Source of the DNA: Gammaproteobacteria bacterium
GTDB lineage: Bacteria; Pseudomonadota; Gammaproteobacteria; Steroidobacterales; Steroidobacteraceae
Length of the DNA: 64,000 nt
Assembly: GCA_028293725.1 (NCBI GenBank)
Contig: JAQGOE010000029.1
Location: 62,001 to 126,000, forward strand
Direction of reading: 5' to 3'
Made by a program: the position numbers and the translations under genes. Each line of letters opens with the position of its first letter. Position 1 is the first letter of the stretch. Shown piece after piece: positions 17,685-26,191 of this stretch. Under the pieces are notes generated by a model that saw only the letters and a program-made list of their open reading frames with translations, was not told the origin of the DNA and searched no databases.

Positions 17685-17915
17685 ATGACAGTCCCATCAG
17701 CATCCACCCCGCTCTTCCGTCGCGTACTACTCGCTCTCAGGGAGCTTGCTCCGTACGCCGCGGTGGAGCTCATCCTTCCGGGCGGTTCGCTGGTGGCGCT
17801 GATACTTTGGCTCCATGCGCGACGGCGGGCCCGCAGAGCTCACGAGTTGACGATCGCTTCCCACTCGCGCGCTTCGATTAGTCCCTTGAGCGTGCGCAGA
17901 TACGCGGCCGAGTAG
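17685..17915 (+). CDS. Small single-helix membrane protein, overlapping the E2 gene end
   Basis: A 76-codon frame begins MTVPSASTPLFRRVLLALRE and continues LAPYAAVELILPGGSLVALI, then LWLHARRR. The ELAPYAA..LPGGSL(V/I)AL.LWL pattern is familiar from short proteobacterial membrane proteins that end just after the Arg cluster. The last 25 codons run into the convergent dihydrolipoyl transacyltransferase gene and look unlike a protein tail. The original stop may therefore have been lost, or the gene may truly overlap by 76 bases. The ribosome site is weak. Confidence 0.5.
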   Translation: MTVPSASTPLFRRVLLALRELAPYAAVELILPGGSLVALILWLHARRRARRAHELTIASHSRASISPLSVRRYAAE

Positions 17916-19063
17916 GCGCCATCGACAGCGCGGTGGTCGAATGATTGTGCGAGCACCCCGATCGGTCGAATCGCGATTGAATCGCCTGCCTCACTCTCGA
18001 TCACCGTGGCGCGCTTGTGGATGCCATCCAGCGAGAGAATGGCTACTTGCGGTTGGTTGATGATCGGCGCCGTAATGAGCGTGCCAAAGCTCCCGGAGTT
18101 CGAGAGAGTGTATGTGCCACCCTTGAGCTCATCGGGACTGAATTTTCCAGAACGGACACGCTGTGTCATGGCCTTGATGCCGAGGGCGATTCCGGCGAGC
18201 GTCAGCGCCTGGGCGCGCGGCAGGACCGGCGCGACCAGGCCTTCAAAGTTCAGATCTACCGCGACGGCCAGATTCACATCGGCGTGCAAACGAAGGGCCT
18301 CGCCCTCGACACTTGCATTCAGGGCCGGATAGTCGGCGAGTGCCCGACAGGTCGCGTAGGCAACGAACGGCAGGAATGTCAACGCCACGCCGTGACGTGC
18401 AAGCCAGTCAGCCTTGTACTTCTCGCGCGCAGCCAGGACGGCGCTGAAGTCCACTTCAACAGCCTGAAGCACGTGCGGGCTGGTCGCCTTCGATCGGAGC
18501 ATGTGCTCCGCCGTACGCTTTCGCATGCGGTTGAACGGTACGAGTCGTTCGCCGTCTGGTACGCCCGCGTTTGGTTTTGGAGCCGCACCCTGTACACGTG
18601 CGAGGATGTCACTGCGGCGAATCCTTCCATGGCGACCGCCCCCCGGGACCTGCGCGGGATCCAGCGCATGCTCTCGGAGTAGGCGACGCACCGATGGTGA
18701 AAGCGGTCGCCCTCCCCGATCCAGTTTCGGCTCGCGCGTCCATCGCTCAGTTGCAGCAGGGGCGGCAACCTTCTCCCGAACCGGCGCTGCTGTTGGCCCG
18801 GACAGTTGGGAGGGTCGCGCAACGGAAATCTCCGCGGACTCAAGCACTGCGAGGGTTGTACCCACTGCAACAGTCTCACCCGCGGCTACCAGGATGCGTG
18901 CCAACACGCCGGCCATCGGCGCAGGCACTTCGGTCGCGGCCTTGTCAGTTTCGATCTCGAGCAGAACCTCGTCCGCCCGCACCGGATCGCCTTCCCGCTT
19001 GCACCAGGTAATGATGGTGCCTTCGGTGACCGTTTCGCCGAGCTGCGGCATCAGGATGTTCAT
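17840..19063 (-). CDS. 2-oxoacid dehydrogenase E2 component (dihydrolipoyl acyltransferase)
   Basis: All E2 parts are present in 407 residues. The lipoyl domain (residues 1-76) has Lys41 in EIETDKAATEV for lipoylation. The E3/E1-binding domain (residues 121-155, SPSVRRLLREHALDP...GRHGRIRRSDIL) follows. The catalytic domain ends in SFDHRAVDGAYSA, with His377 and Asp381 of the HxxxDG active site. It takes the acyl group from E1 and passes it to CoA. It is the last gene of the TonB receptor-M24-E1alpha-E1beta-aldehyde dehydrogenase-E2 operon, 12 bases after the dehydrogenase. No E3 is encoded in the cluster, so a shared lipoamide dehydrogenase must serve. Confidence 0.93.
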   Translation of the reverse strand: MNILMPQLGETVTEGTIITWCKREGDPVRADEVLLEIETDKAATEVPAPMAGVLARILVAAGETVAVGTTLAVLESAEISVARPSQLSGPTAAPVREKVAAPAATERWTREPKLDRGGRPLSPSVRRLLREHALDPAQVPGGGRHGRIRRSDILARVQGAAPKPNAGVPDGERLVPFNRMRKRTAEHMLRSKATSPHVLQAVEVDFSAVLAAREKYKADWLARHGVALTFLPFVAYATCRALADYPALNASVEGEALRLHADVNLAVAVDLNFEGLVAPVLPRAQALTLAGIALGIKAMTQRVRSGKFSPDELKGGTYTLSNSGSFGTLITAPIINQPQVAILSLDGIHKRATVIESEAGDSIAIRPIGVLAQSFDHRAVDGAYSAAYLRTLKGLIEAREWEAIVNS

Positions 19064-19075
19064 GACCGCACTCCT

Positions 19076-20503
19076 TCACCACTCGACAGCCAGATATTTC
19101 TTTTCCAGAAACTCGAGTAGCCCGTCATGTCCGCCCTCGCGGCCAATGCCGCTTTGCTTCATGCCTCCGAAAGGCGCCGCTGGATCCGATACCAGGCCGC
19201 GGTTGAGCCCCACCATGCCCGTGTCGAGACGGGCCGCCATACGCAGCCCACGTCGCAGATCTTTCGTGTAGATGTAGGAGACCAGTCCGTACTCGGTGTC
19301 GTTGGCGAGGCGTATGGCCTCCTCGTCATCGTGGAATTCCACGATCGGCGCCACCGGGCCGAAGATCTCCTCTTCGAGCACGCGCGCGCCGTGTGGGACC
19401 TGATCGAGCACTGTCGGCTGATAGAAAAAGCCCTGCCCCGGCACTGCGGCACCGCCCAGACGCAGGCGCGCCCCACGAGCTACCGCGTCCTCCACCAACT
19501 CGTGAACCTTGTCACGCGCGCCGGCATTCACGAGCGGACCCAAGTCGACACCCGCTTCCAGACCATTGCCCACCTTCAACGCACTCATTGCGTCCACGAG
19601 TCGCTCCACGAACACGGATACGATCTCGCGTTGCACGTAGAAGCGATTTGCGGCCGTGCACGCCTGTCCACCATTGCGCATCTTGGCGACGATGGCGCCT
19701 TGCACAGCAGCGTCAACGTCGGCGTCGTTGAGCACAATGAATGGGGCATTGCCGCCAAGCTCCATCGAACAACTCACGACGCGCTCGGCGGCTTGCGCAA
19801 GCAACAGCCGGCCGACTTCCGTCGAGCCAGTGAATGAGAGCTTGCGGACGCGATGATCGCTCAACATTGCGCTCACGACCGCCGACGACCTTCTGGAAGT
19901 CACTACATTCACGGCCCCCGCGGGCACGCCCGCTGCTGCGAGCACGTCTGCGATAGCAAGGGCAGTGAGCGGCGTTTCCCCCGCTGGCTTTAAAACAACT
20001 GTGCAGCCGGCCGCAAGAGCTGGGCCGATCTTGCGAGTAGCCATCGCAGCGGGAAAGTTCCACGGCGTCACCAACACAGCTACGCCAATCGGCTGCAACT
20101 GCACGAGAATATGATTGGAGCCCCCCGGCGCCCTGCAAACCTCACCCAGCGCCCTCACCGCCTCCTCCGCGTACCAGCGAAAGAACTCACTAGCGTAGTT
20201 CACCTCGGCAACGGCATCGCACAGAGATTTCCCATTCTCCAACACGATCAGGCGTGCCAACTCGTCGCGCCGCTCGATCATCAACTCATAGGCGCGACGC
20301 AGTATCTCGCCACGTTCGCGCGGGCTACGAGCGGCCCACGCCTTCTGCGCGCCGTCAGCTGCCGCCACCGCGGCGAGCGCGTCATCCGGACTTCCATCCG
20401 CGACATTCGTCAGCACTTGCTCGGACGCGGGGTCATATACAGCGAATTTACGGCCGTCAGCCGCAGGCCGCCATTGGCCGTTGATAAAAAGGTCGGTCTT
20501 CAT
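19076..20503 (-). CDS. NAD(P)-dependent aldehyde dehydrogenase, succinate-semialdehyde dehydrogenase type
   Basis: The 475-residue enzyme has the Rossmann and catalytic motifs: TPWNFPAAMATRKIGPALAA, the cofactor loop FTGSTEVGRLL, general base Glu248 in MELGGNAPF, and nucleophile Cys282 in GGQACTAANRF. The overall pattern (KPAGETPLTALA, FGGMKQSGIGREGG near the end) is closest to GabD-like semialdehyde dehydrogenases. It oxidises an aldehyde to the acid. It sits inside the 2-oxoacid dehydrogenase operon, 11 bases from E1beta and 12 from E2, so the pathway probably passes through a semialdehyde. Confidence 0.9.
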   Translation of the reverse strand: MKTDLFINGQWRPAADGRKFAVYDPASEQVLTNVADGSPDDALAAVAAADGAQKAWAARSPRERGEILRRAYELMIERRDELARLIVLENGKSLCDAVAEVNYASEFFRWYAEEAVRALGEVCRAPGGSNHILVQLQPIGVAVLVTPWNFPAAMATRKIGPALAAGCTVVLKPAGETPLTALAIADVLAAAGVPAGAVNVVTSRRSSAVVSAMLSDHRVRKLSFTGSTEVGRLLLAQAAERVVSCSMELGGNAPFIVLNDADVDAAVQGAIVAKMRNGGQACTAANRFYVQREIVSVFVERLVDAMSALKVGNGLEAGVDLGPLVNAGARDKVHELVEDAVARGARLRLGGAAVPGQGFFYQPTVLDQVPHGARVLEEEIFGPVAPIVEFHDDEEAIRLANDTEYGLVSYIYTKDLRRGLRMAARLDTGMVGLNRGLVSDPAAPFGGMKQSGIGREGGHDGLLEFLEKKYLAVEW

Positions 20504-20514
20504 TCTGGCGGGTC

Positions 20515-21492
20515 CTAGTCGAACGTCTCAACGATCTCTTTTACGATCCGGTCGACGCTCGGCAGAACCGCGTCTTCGAGGTTGTCAGCCGAGGGTAGCG
20601 GTAGATGGGGCGTGGTGATGCGGAGCATGGGACCGTCCAGAGAGTAGAAGAGCTCGTGAGCGGCGATTGACACAATCTCCGCACCCCAGCCGCATAAACG
20701 CGGATTCTCCTCGATCGTTACGAGCCGGCCGGTATGCTCGATCTCGCGCAGTAATGTTGAAGTGTCGAGCGGTACGAGCGAACGGACGTCCACCACCGTT
20801 GCACTGACTCCATGATTGGCAGCCAACCGCTCTGCCGCCGCCAGTGCGCGTGGCACCATAGCCGCCAGCGCGACCAATGTGACGTCGCTTCCTTTCCGTA
20901 GGACTTTCGCAAGGCCGAGCTGATCGATCACTTCTCCATCAGGGACAGGACCTTTGGACGCATACAGTGACTTGTGCTCAAAGAACAGCACCGGATCCGG
21001 ATCACGCACAGCGGCGGCGAGCAGGCCAATGACGTCGGCCGGAGTTGACGGCGCCACTACCTTCAAACCGGGAACCGCCATCGCCCAATTCTCGACACTT
21101 TGCGAGTGTTGCGCCCCGAAACGCGAGCCCGCTCCGTTAGCCGTGCGGATCACGAGCGGCAGACTCACCTGGCCATTGGTCATGTAGCGCATCTTCGCGA
21201 TCTGGTTCGCCACGATGTCCCAGCACACCGCCAGGAAGTCGGAGAACATGATCTCGGCGATCGGGCGCAGGCCCGTCATCGCGGCGCCCATAGCCGCGCC
21301 AACCAGGGCTTGCTCGGAAATGGGCGTATCGCGCACGCGTATCGGACCGAAGCGATCGAGCAATCCGACTGTTGCTTTGAAGACGCCGCCGGCGGAGGCG
21401 ATGTCCTCGCCGAGAAACACCACATTCGCGTCACGCGCCATCTCTTGCGCGATCCCGCGCGTGACGGCGTCGCGATAAGTCAGTTCCTCCAT
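20515..21492 (-). CDS. 2-oxoacid dehydrogenase E1 component, beta subunit
   Basis: The 325-residue protein has the transketolase-like fold of E1beta: LTYRDAVTRGIAQEMARD, FLGEDIASAGGVFKATVGL, RVRDTPISEQALVGAAMGAA and IAEIMFSDFL at the thiamine diphosphate interface. DVRSLVPLDTSTLL and TIEENPRLCGWGAE belong to the C-terminal domain. Its ATG at 21492 lies inside the 3' end of the E1alpha gene (13-base overlap), so the two subunits are translationally coupled. With E1alpha it decarboxylates a 2-oxoacid and acylates the lipoyl domain of E2. The acid itself (branched-chain, acetoin-like or other) cannot be told from sequence. Confidence 0.93.
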   Translation of the reverse strand: MEELTYRDAVTRGIAQEMARDANVVFLGEDIASAGGVFKATVGLLDRFGPIRVRDTPISEQALVGAAMGAAMTGLRPIAEIMFSDFLAVCWDIVANQIAKMRYMTNGQVSLPLVIRTANGAGSRFGAQHSQSVENWAMAVPGLKVVAPSTPADVIGLLAAAVRDPDPVLFFEHKSLYASKGPVPDGEVIDQLGLAKVLRKGSDVTLVALAAMVPRALAAAERLAANHGVSATVVDVRSLVPLDTSTLLREIEHTGRLVTIEENPRLCGWGAEIVSIAAHELFYSLDGPMLRITTPHLPLPSADNLEDAVLPSVDRIVKEIVETFD

Positions 21493-22499
21493 TCGAATCC
21501 CCCGTTAGCCCACATTTGCGTGTAGGCAAGCTCAACAGCAGGGGGCGGCGACTTTTGCGCGACCTCCGTGGCTGCATCGACCTGCGCCCGTACCTCTTGC
21601 TCGATCGCCGCGATCTCTCCTTCGGAGAACGACAGACCCAGGAGCTTCCGTCGATACAGCGTCAGCGGATCGCGCTTCATCCACGCTTCGACTTCTGCCG
21701 GAGGGCGGTATTTGCCAGGATCGGCGCGTGAGTGCCCACTGTGTCGATACGTCTTGGCTTCGATGAGCGAAGGTCCAGCGCCCGCCCTGGCTCGCTCCAG
21801 AGCACGCATTGCTACTGAGTAAACAGCGTCCGCGTCATTCCCATCGACAATGATTGACTCGAGACCGTACGCGGATGCCCGGTCCGCAGCGGGATGTTCG
21901 ACTGCGGTCACGGAACCGATCGGTGTGTACTCCATGTAAAGGTTGTTCTCGCAGACAAACACGACCGGCAGCTTCCAGACGGCCGCTAAATTGAGCGCCT
22001 CGTGAAAAGCACCGATGTTGGTGGTGCCATCGCCAAAGAAACAGACCGCCACCTGCTTCGTACCGCGATATTGCGCGGACCATGCCGCGCCCGCTGCGAT
22101 CGGCAGGTGGGCGCCAACGATTGCATAAGAGCCGAGCACACCATGCGGCGCGCTCGTGAGATGCATCGAGCCGCCCTTCCCGGCCATCAATCCGCACTCA
22201 CGGCCCATGAGCTCGCCGAGGACACCCGCGAGCGGTGCTCCCCGTGCGAGGGTATGTGCGTGACCACGATAAGTGCAGAAGGTGTAGTCGTCGGCCCGCA
22301 TCGCGACACCGAAGCCGGCAGCGATCGCCTCCTGTCCGAGCGCGAGATGGCTCGTACCCTTGATCTGGTTCTGAAGAAACAGGTCATATGCGCGCTTCTC
22401 AACCAATCGTATGTTGGTCATCGAGCGGTAGAGATTCAGCCGCGTAGCGCGATCCACGGAATCGTCCAAGGCCGACGCTGCGGCCCGTAACTGGCTCAT
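21480..22499 (-). CDS. 2-oxoacid dehydrogenase E1 component, alpha subunit
   Basis: ATG at 22499 with GAGGACC upstream is the chosen start; an open frame continues to 22577 but overlaps the preceding gene. The 339-residue protein carries the thiamine diphosphate motif FFGDGTTNIGAFHEALNLAA and VCENNLYMEYTP. The phosphorylation-loop region YRHSGHSRADPGKYRP resembles acetoin dehydrogenase/branched-chain E1alpha more than pyruvate dehydrogenase. Twenty bases separate it from the M24 enzyme gene upstream. It partners with the overlapping E1beta gene. Confidence 0.92.
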   Translation of the reverse strand: MSQLRAAASALDDSVDRATRLNLYRSMTNIRLVEKRAYDLFLQNQIKGTSHLALGQEAIAAGFGVAMRADDYTFCTYRGHAHTLARGAPLAGVLGELMGRECGLMAGKGGSMHLTSAPHGVLGSYAIVGAHLPIAAGAAWSAQYRGTKQVAVCFFGDGTTNIGAFHEALNLAAVWKLPVVFVCENNLYMEYTPIGSVTAVEHPAADRASAYGLESIIVDGNDADAVYSVAMRALERARAGAGPSLIEAKTYRHSGHSRADPGKYRPPAEVEAWMKRDPLTLYRRKLLGLSFSEGEIAAIEQEVRAQVDAATEVAQKSPPPAVELAYTQMWANGGFEWRN

Positions 22500-22519
22500 A
22501 AAGGTCCTCGAGAGCTTGC

Positions 22520-23821
22520 TCAGTAGGCGTTTGCGACGGGAAGCTCGGCCGCAGGGAACAGGGTGATGATTTCGCAACCCCGGTCGGTCACCACAACCTC
22601 TTCTTCGATGCGTGCGGCCGACCGCCCGTCAGTCGCGGGACAATAGGTCTCCAGCGCGAACACCATGCCAGCCTTGATCTCGTAAGGATTCGACAGAGAC
22701 ACCAGCCGGCTGATGATGGGTCGTTCGTGCAGCGCCACGCCAAGGCCGTGCCCGAACTGCAGCGCAAAGGCTTCCATCTCGTCCGAGAACCCGAACTCCT
22801 CAGCGCGCGGAAACACAGCCGCGATCTGGTCCGTGCCAACACCGGGCCGCACCATCGCTATCGCTGCGTCCATCCATTCGCGCGCCTTCTTGTAGGCATC
22901 ACGCTGGGGCGCCGTCGCGCGCCCGACGCTGAACGTGCGGTAGTAACAGGTTCGGTAGCCCATGTAGGACTGGATGATGTCGAAGAACGCCTGGTCGCCC
23001 GGGCGTATGATGCGATCGGTGAAGTTATGCGGATGCGGGCTGCAGCGCTCTCCCGCCACGGCGTTCACCGCTTCGACGTCATCCGAGCCCATCGAATAGA
23101 GCATGTGATTCACGCTCGCGACGATGTCCGATTCCCGCACACCTGGCTTCAATTTCTCGTAGATCATGTGGTAGGCGCCGTCGACCATCGACGCCGCGGT
23201 GTTGAGTAGCATGATCTCGTCGCGGCTCTTGATCTCGCGTGCATCGAGAAGCGTCTGCTGCCCATCACGGACGTCGATACCCAGTCGCTGCAGCTCGAAC
23301 AGCATGGGCGGCTCGACGACGTCAACACCGAGCGGCATTCCAGCCACGCCGTTCTCATCGAGAACCGCCTTGATCTCCAATGCCGCGCGGCGAACGAGCC
23401 CCGCATCGGGTGGGACAGTGCCGCGCAAGCCGACCATTCCCGCGTGACAACAGGCCGGCTGCAGCCACGGAGCGTAGATTCGATGGTGCGCGGCCGCCGA
23501 TCCGAAATCCCACAGGTGCGGCTCTCCATCTCCTGCCAGCACGGCGAAGCGACACATTTTGTCTCGCGCCCACTCGCCGATAGCGGTGCTGGTGAGGTAG
23601 CGGATGTTGTTATTATCAAAGACCAGCAGCGCGCCGAGCTCCGAGGATCGCAATGCCTGCCGCGCCCGGCCCAGGCGATAACGGTGCAGCCGCCGAAAGT
23701 CGACCCGCTCTTCGAAATCGACGGCCATCATGCCCGGCGCGGCCAAGGGTCGCTTCCAGTCGTGGCGCGGATCGATATCCTCGGGGGAGATGGTCAACCG
23801 CTCGGAAACTTTTGCTGTCAC
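22520..23821 (-). CDS. M24-family (creatinase/Xaa-Pro peptidase fold) enzyme with a substituted metal ligand
   Basis: The 433-residue protein has a creatinase-like N-terminal domain (ALLVFDNNNIRYLTSTAIGE) and a pita-bread C-terminal domain. Four of five dinuclear-metal ligands align with the family: Asp281 (AFFDIIQSY), His358 (FGHGLGVALHE), Glu391 (FALETYCP) and Glu406 (ARIEEEVVV). The second Asp, eleven residues after the first in Xaa-Pro peptidase PepP, is Cys292 here (MGYRTCYYRTF). The fold also includes creatinase and the DMSP lyase DddP, so peptidase activity should not be assumed. It is the second gene of the LacI-type operon, 22 bases after the TonB receptor and just before E1alpha. 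It could make the first chemical cut in the imported compound. Confidence 0.8.
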   Translation of the reverse strand: MTAKVSERLTISPEDIDPRHDWKRPLAAPGMMAVDFEERVDFRRLHRYRLGRARQALRSSELGALLVFDNNNIRYLTSTAIGEWARDKMCRFAVLAGDGEPHLWDFGSAAAHHRIYAPWLQPACCHAGMVGLRGTVPPDAGLVRRAALEIKAVLDENGVAGMPLGVDVVEPPMLFELQRLGIDVRDGQQTLLDAREIKSRDEIMLLNTAASMVDGAYHMIYEKLKPGVRESDIVASVNHMLYSMGSDDVEAVNAVAGERCSPHPHNFTDRIIRPGDQAFFDIIQSYMGYRTCYYRTFSVGRATAPQRDAYKKAREWMDAAIAMVRPGVGTDQIAAVFPRAEEFGFSDEMEAFALQFGHGLGVALHERPIISRLVSLSNPYEIKAGMVFALETYCPATDGRSAARIEEEVVVTDRGCEIITLFPAAELPVANAY

Positions 23822-23843
23822 GGGAAAAGTCCTCTAGCCAAAT

Positions 23844-26087
23844 TCAAAATCTCACTGTGCCACTGACCAGGAACGTCCGCGGCCGGTTGATACGCCCGAT
23901 GCTGTGCGGCGCGCCGACATCGTTCGCGTCCCAGTAAATCGTGTTGAAGCGGGTACCGGTCACGTTGGAGACGTGCGCTGACCAGGTCCAGTTACCGCTA
24001 TCGAGGTGTGTACCAAGGTTCATCAGCTGGTAGGGTTTCTGCCGCGCGAAGTCATTCGGGTCCCAGTAGGACTGGCCAACGGCGGACCCATCAACCCTCA
24101 CGCCCACTTTGTAACCATTGCTGAGTACGTGGCTCCAATCGAGGGCGAGATTTCCCGAATACTCTGGAGTAAACGGCGCCGTGAGCCCCTTGAGATTGCG
24201 GTACACGATGTTCGCTCCGCCGGCGGCAGCCGTCAGCTGCGGATCGGCGTACAGGGCATCCCCCCAGATGGCGCGCGTAACACCGAAGCCACCCGTCAGC
24301 TTGAATCCATACGCCAGCGGCACGGCAAGATCCAGCTCACCGCCATAGTTCTGTGACGGGCCGATATTGGTTTCAACCTCGACGATATTCAACACCGGGT
24401 CGAGTCGCATGACGTTGTAGAGGCGGTCTTTATAGTAGATATAGAACAACGCGGCGGTCAGCTGGGCGCGCCCCACCTGGGATTTGACTCCCACCTCGTA
24501 GCTGGTCGCGATTTCCGGGCGGATCGGGGTCACCTTGAAATTCTGCTCCACCTCATCGGCTGGCTCAAAACCACGCGCGATCGTGCCGTACAGGTTCGTC
24601 TGCGGCGTAAGCTTGTACTGCACCGACACACGCGGCGAGAACTGGTGTCCTGACAAATGCGCCGGCTCCAGCGTTGGATCCAACGGCACCGGCGCCTGGA
24701 GCGCCAAGTTATTGTAGGCACGCTCATAGCTCGTGTAGTACTCCCCGCGCAGGCCGAGCTCGTACTGCCAATCACCCTGACGGTAGGTCAGATCACCGTA
24801 CAGCGCGTATTGTCTCTGCAGCTTGTTGTCGCGATCGTAGTCGGTCCCGGTGACCAGGGGATTGTTGGGATCACCGTTGTAATTGATGTCGCTGTTCGTG
24901 ATCTGGATGCCGTGATACTGAACGAACGCACCGACCAGCCAGTCGAGACTCGTATGCCCGGTCGAGGCCAGCCGCACTTCCTGGCTGTAGACCCGATGGT
25001 CCTGGTTCTGAAAAAGCAGATCGATCGGTATCGGCTTCTTGGCAAAATCCGTCTGGCCACGATTGAAGGAGTGGAATTGGGCGGTGATCGCGGTAAGCGC
25101 CACGTCGTCGGTCAGCTGCTGATCGAGCTGGAACGTCGAGGAGATGATCTTGCGCAAGTACGTCGGATAGAAATAGTCATCCACCGTATACTTGTAGTCA
25201 TCTGCCGTGTACGGGTTGGTGACCTGGGGATCCGCGCTCACGCGGTATAACAGGTTCTGATTGCCCGAGTTATAGTCATCCGCATTCACGGACAGGCGGA
25301 TTTTGGTCGCGGCCTGCGGCTCGTACAAAAACGTCAGGCGCCCGCCACGGTCGTAAGTCGTACCGAAGGTCTGGTCGTGGTACGTGTCGTGAATATAGCC
25401 ATGATGGTTGTCGTCGTAGACACTGGCGCGAACGGCGAGCTGGTCGGTGATCGGACCGGAAATCACGGCGTCCAGGTTCCACGTTCGGTACTGCCCGAGC
25501 TCGAGGGTCGCCTCGTTTTCCCAGGTCGGGGTCGGATCCTTGGTCACATACTTGATCGCGCCACCAATGTTGGCGCCGCCATAGAGGGTGCCCTGCGGGC
25601 CCTTCAGCACCTCGATACGCTCGATATCGTTCGGTCGCACGGTCTGACCCTCGAACAGCTGCACGTCGTTGGCATAAAAGCCAACGCCCTGCACCACTTC
25701 GAACGCGCCCACGCCCCGCAGAACGACGGCCGGCGAGTTGTCGTGCGCTTCAAAAATATTGAGGTTTGACACCAGCGCGCCGATATCATCGAGCTGCGTC
25801 ATATGCGTGTCTTTGATGATGGAGTCGGGAATCGCGGTGATCGAGGCCGGAATATCCCTGAGGTTTTCACTGCGTTTGCGCGCAGTCACAACGATCTCCT
25901 CGAGTCTTTCGGCCCCAGCGCTGTCGTCAGAGGCCGTGGCGGAGGGAGAGTTCCCCCCCTCCTCGGCCACCGACACCGTAGCGCCTAAGGCGAACGTCGT
26001 GCCCACTGTTAGTGTGATCAATCCCGCTCGTGCCCACCGTCCACGCGAACTTCGCGTTGGAGCGCATTGGTTCAGCCACTCACCCAT
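23844..26087 (-). CDS. TonB-dependent outer-membrane receptor, first gene of the oxoacid dehydrogenase operon
   Basis: ATG at 26087 follows a GAGGGGGG ribosome site; upstream in-frame starts would put that site inside the gene. After the signal region the mature protein starts with the TonB-box-like LEEIVVTARKRSENLRDIPA. The plug domain follows (SITAIPDSII, NSPAVVLRGVGAFEVVQGVG, NDIERIEVLKGPQGTLYGGA, GGAIKYVTKDP). The rest is a 22-strand barrel, ending SGTVRF with the terminal Phe needed for barrel assembly. At 747 residues it is of medium length. It would import a substrate too large or scarce for porins. The palindrome at 26162-26181, 75 bases upstream, links it to the LacI regulator at 27737. 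Confidence 0.92.
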   Translation of the reverse strand: MGEWLNQCAPTRSSRGRWARAGLITLTVGTTFALGATVSVAEEGGNSPSATASDDSAGAERLEEIVVTARKRSENLRDIPASITAIPDSIIKDTHMTQLDDIGALVSNLNIFEAHDNSPAVVLRGVGAFEVVQGVGFYANDVQLFEGQTVRPNDIERIEVLKGPQGTLYGGANIGGAIKYVTKDPTPTWENEATLELGQYRTWNLDAVISGPITDQLAVRASVYDDNHHGYIHDTYHDQTFGTTYDRGGRLTFLYEPQAATKIRLSVNADDYNSGNQNLLYRVSADPQVTNPYTADDYKYTVDDYFYPTYLRKIISSTFQLDQQLTDDVALTAITAQFHSFNRGQTDFAKKPIPIDLLFQNQDHRVYSQEVRLASTGHTSLDWLVGAFVQYHGIQITNSDINYNGDPNNPLVTGTDYDRDNKLQRQYALYGDLTYRQGDWQYELGLRGEYYTSYERAYNNLALQAPVPLDPTLEPAHLSGHQFSPRVSVQYKLTPQTNLYGTIARGFEPADEVEQNFKVTPIRPEIATSYEVGVKSQVGRAQLTAALFYIYYKDRLYNVMRLDPVLNIVEVETNIGPSQNYGGELDLAVPLAYGFKLTGGFGVTRAIWGDALYADPQLTAAAGGANIVYRNLKGLTAPFTPEYSGNLALDWSHVLSNGYKVGVRVDGSAVGQSYWDPNDFARQKPYQLMNLGTHLDSGNWTWSAHVSNVTGTRFNTIYWDANDVGAPHSIGRINRPRTFLVSGTVRF

Positions 26088-26161
26088 ATACCCCCCCTCT
26101 ACGGTTGCCATTTGTGCGGTGTACCCCGCTTGATGCAAGCCAAGCCGATACATATACGCCT

Positions 26162-26181
26162 TCGTGCAATCGTTTGCACGA
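26162..26181. promoter_or_regulatory. LacI-type operator upstream of the TonB receptor operon
   Basis: TCGTGCAATCGTTTGCACGA is a 20-base palindrome with one mismatch beside the centre. Its core, GCAATCGTTTGC, differs by one base from the GCAAACGTTTGC core at 27596 and 29738. It lies in the 104-base gap between the symporter stop and the receptor start, facing the receptor. Confidence 0.75.
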
Positions 26182-26191
26182 TAAATTCCAT

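Noticed and set aside
22520..23821. Annotation of the M24 protein as a DMSP lyase (DddP)
   Set aside because: Only the fold and partial ligand pattern agree; the second metal Asp is Cys and overall similarity is limited.
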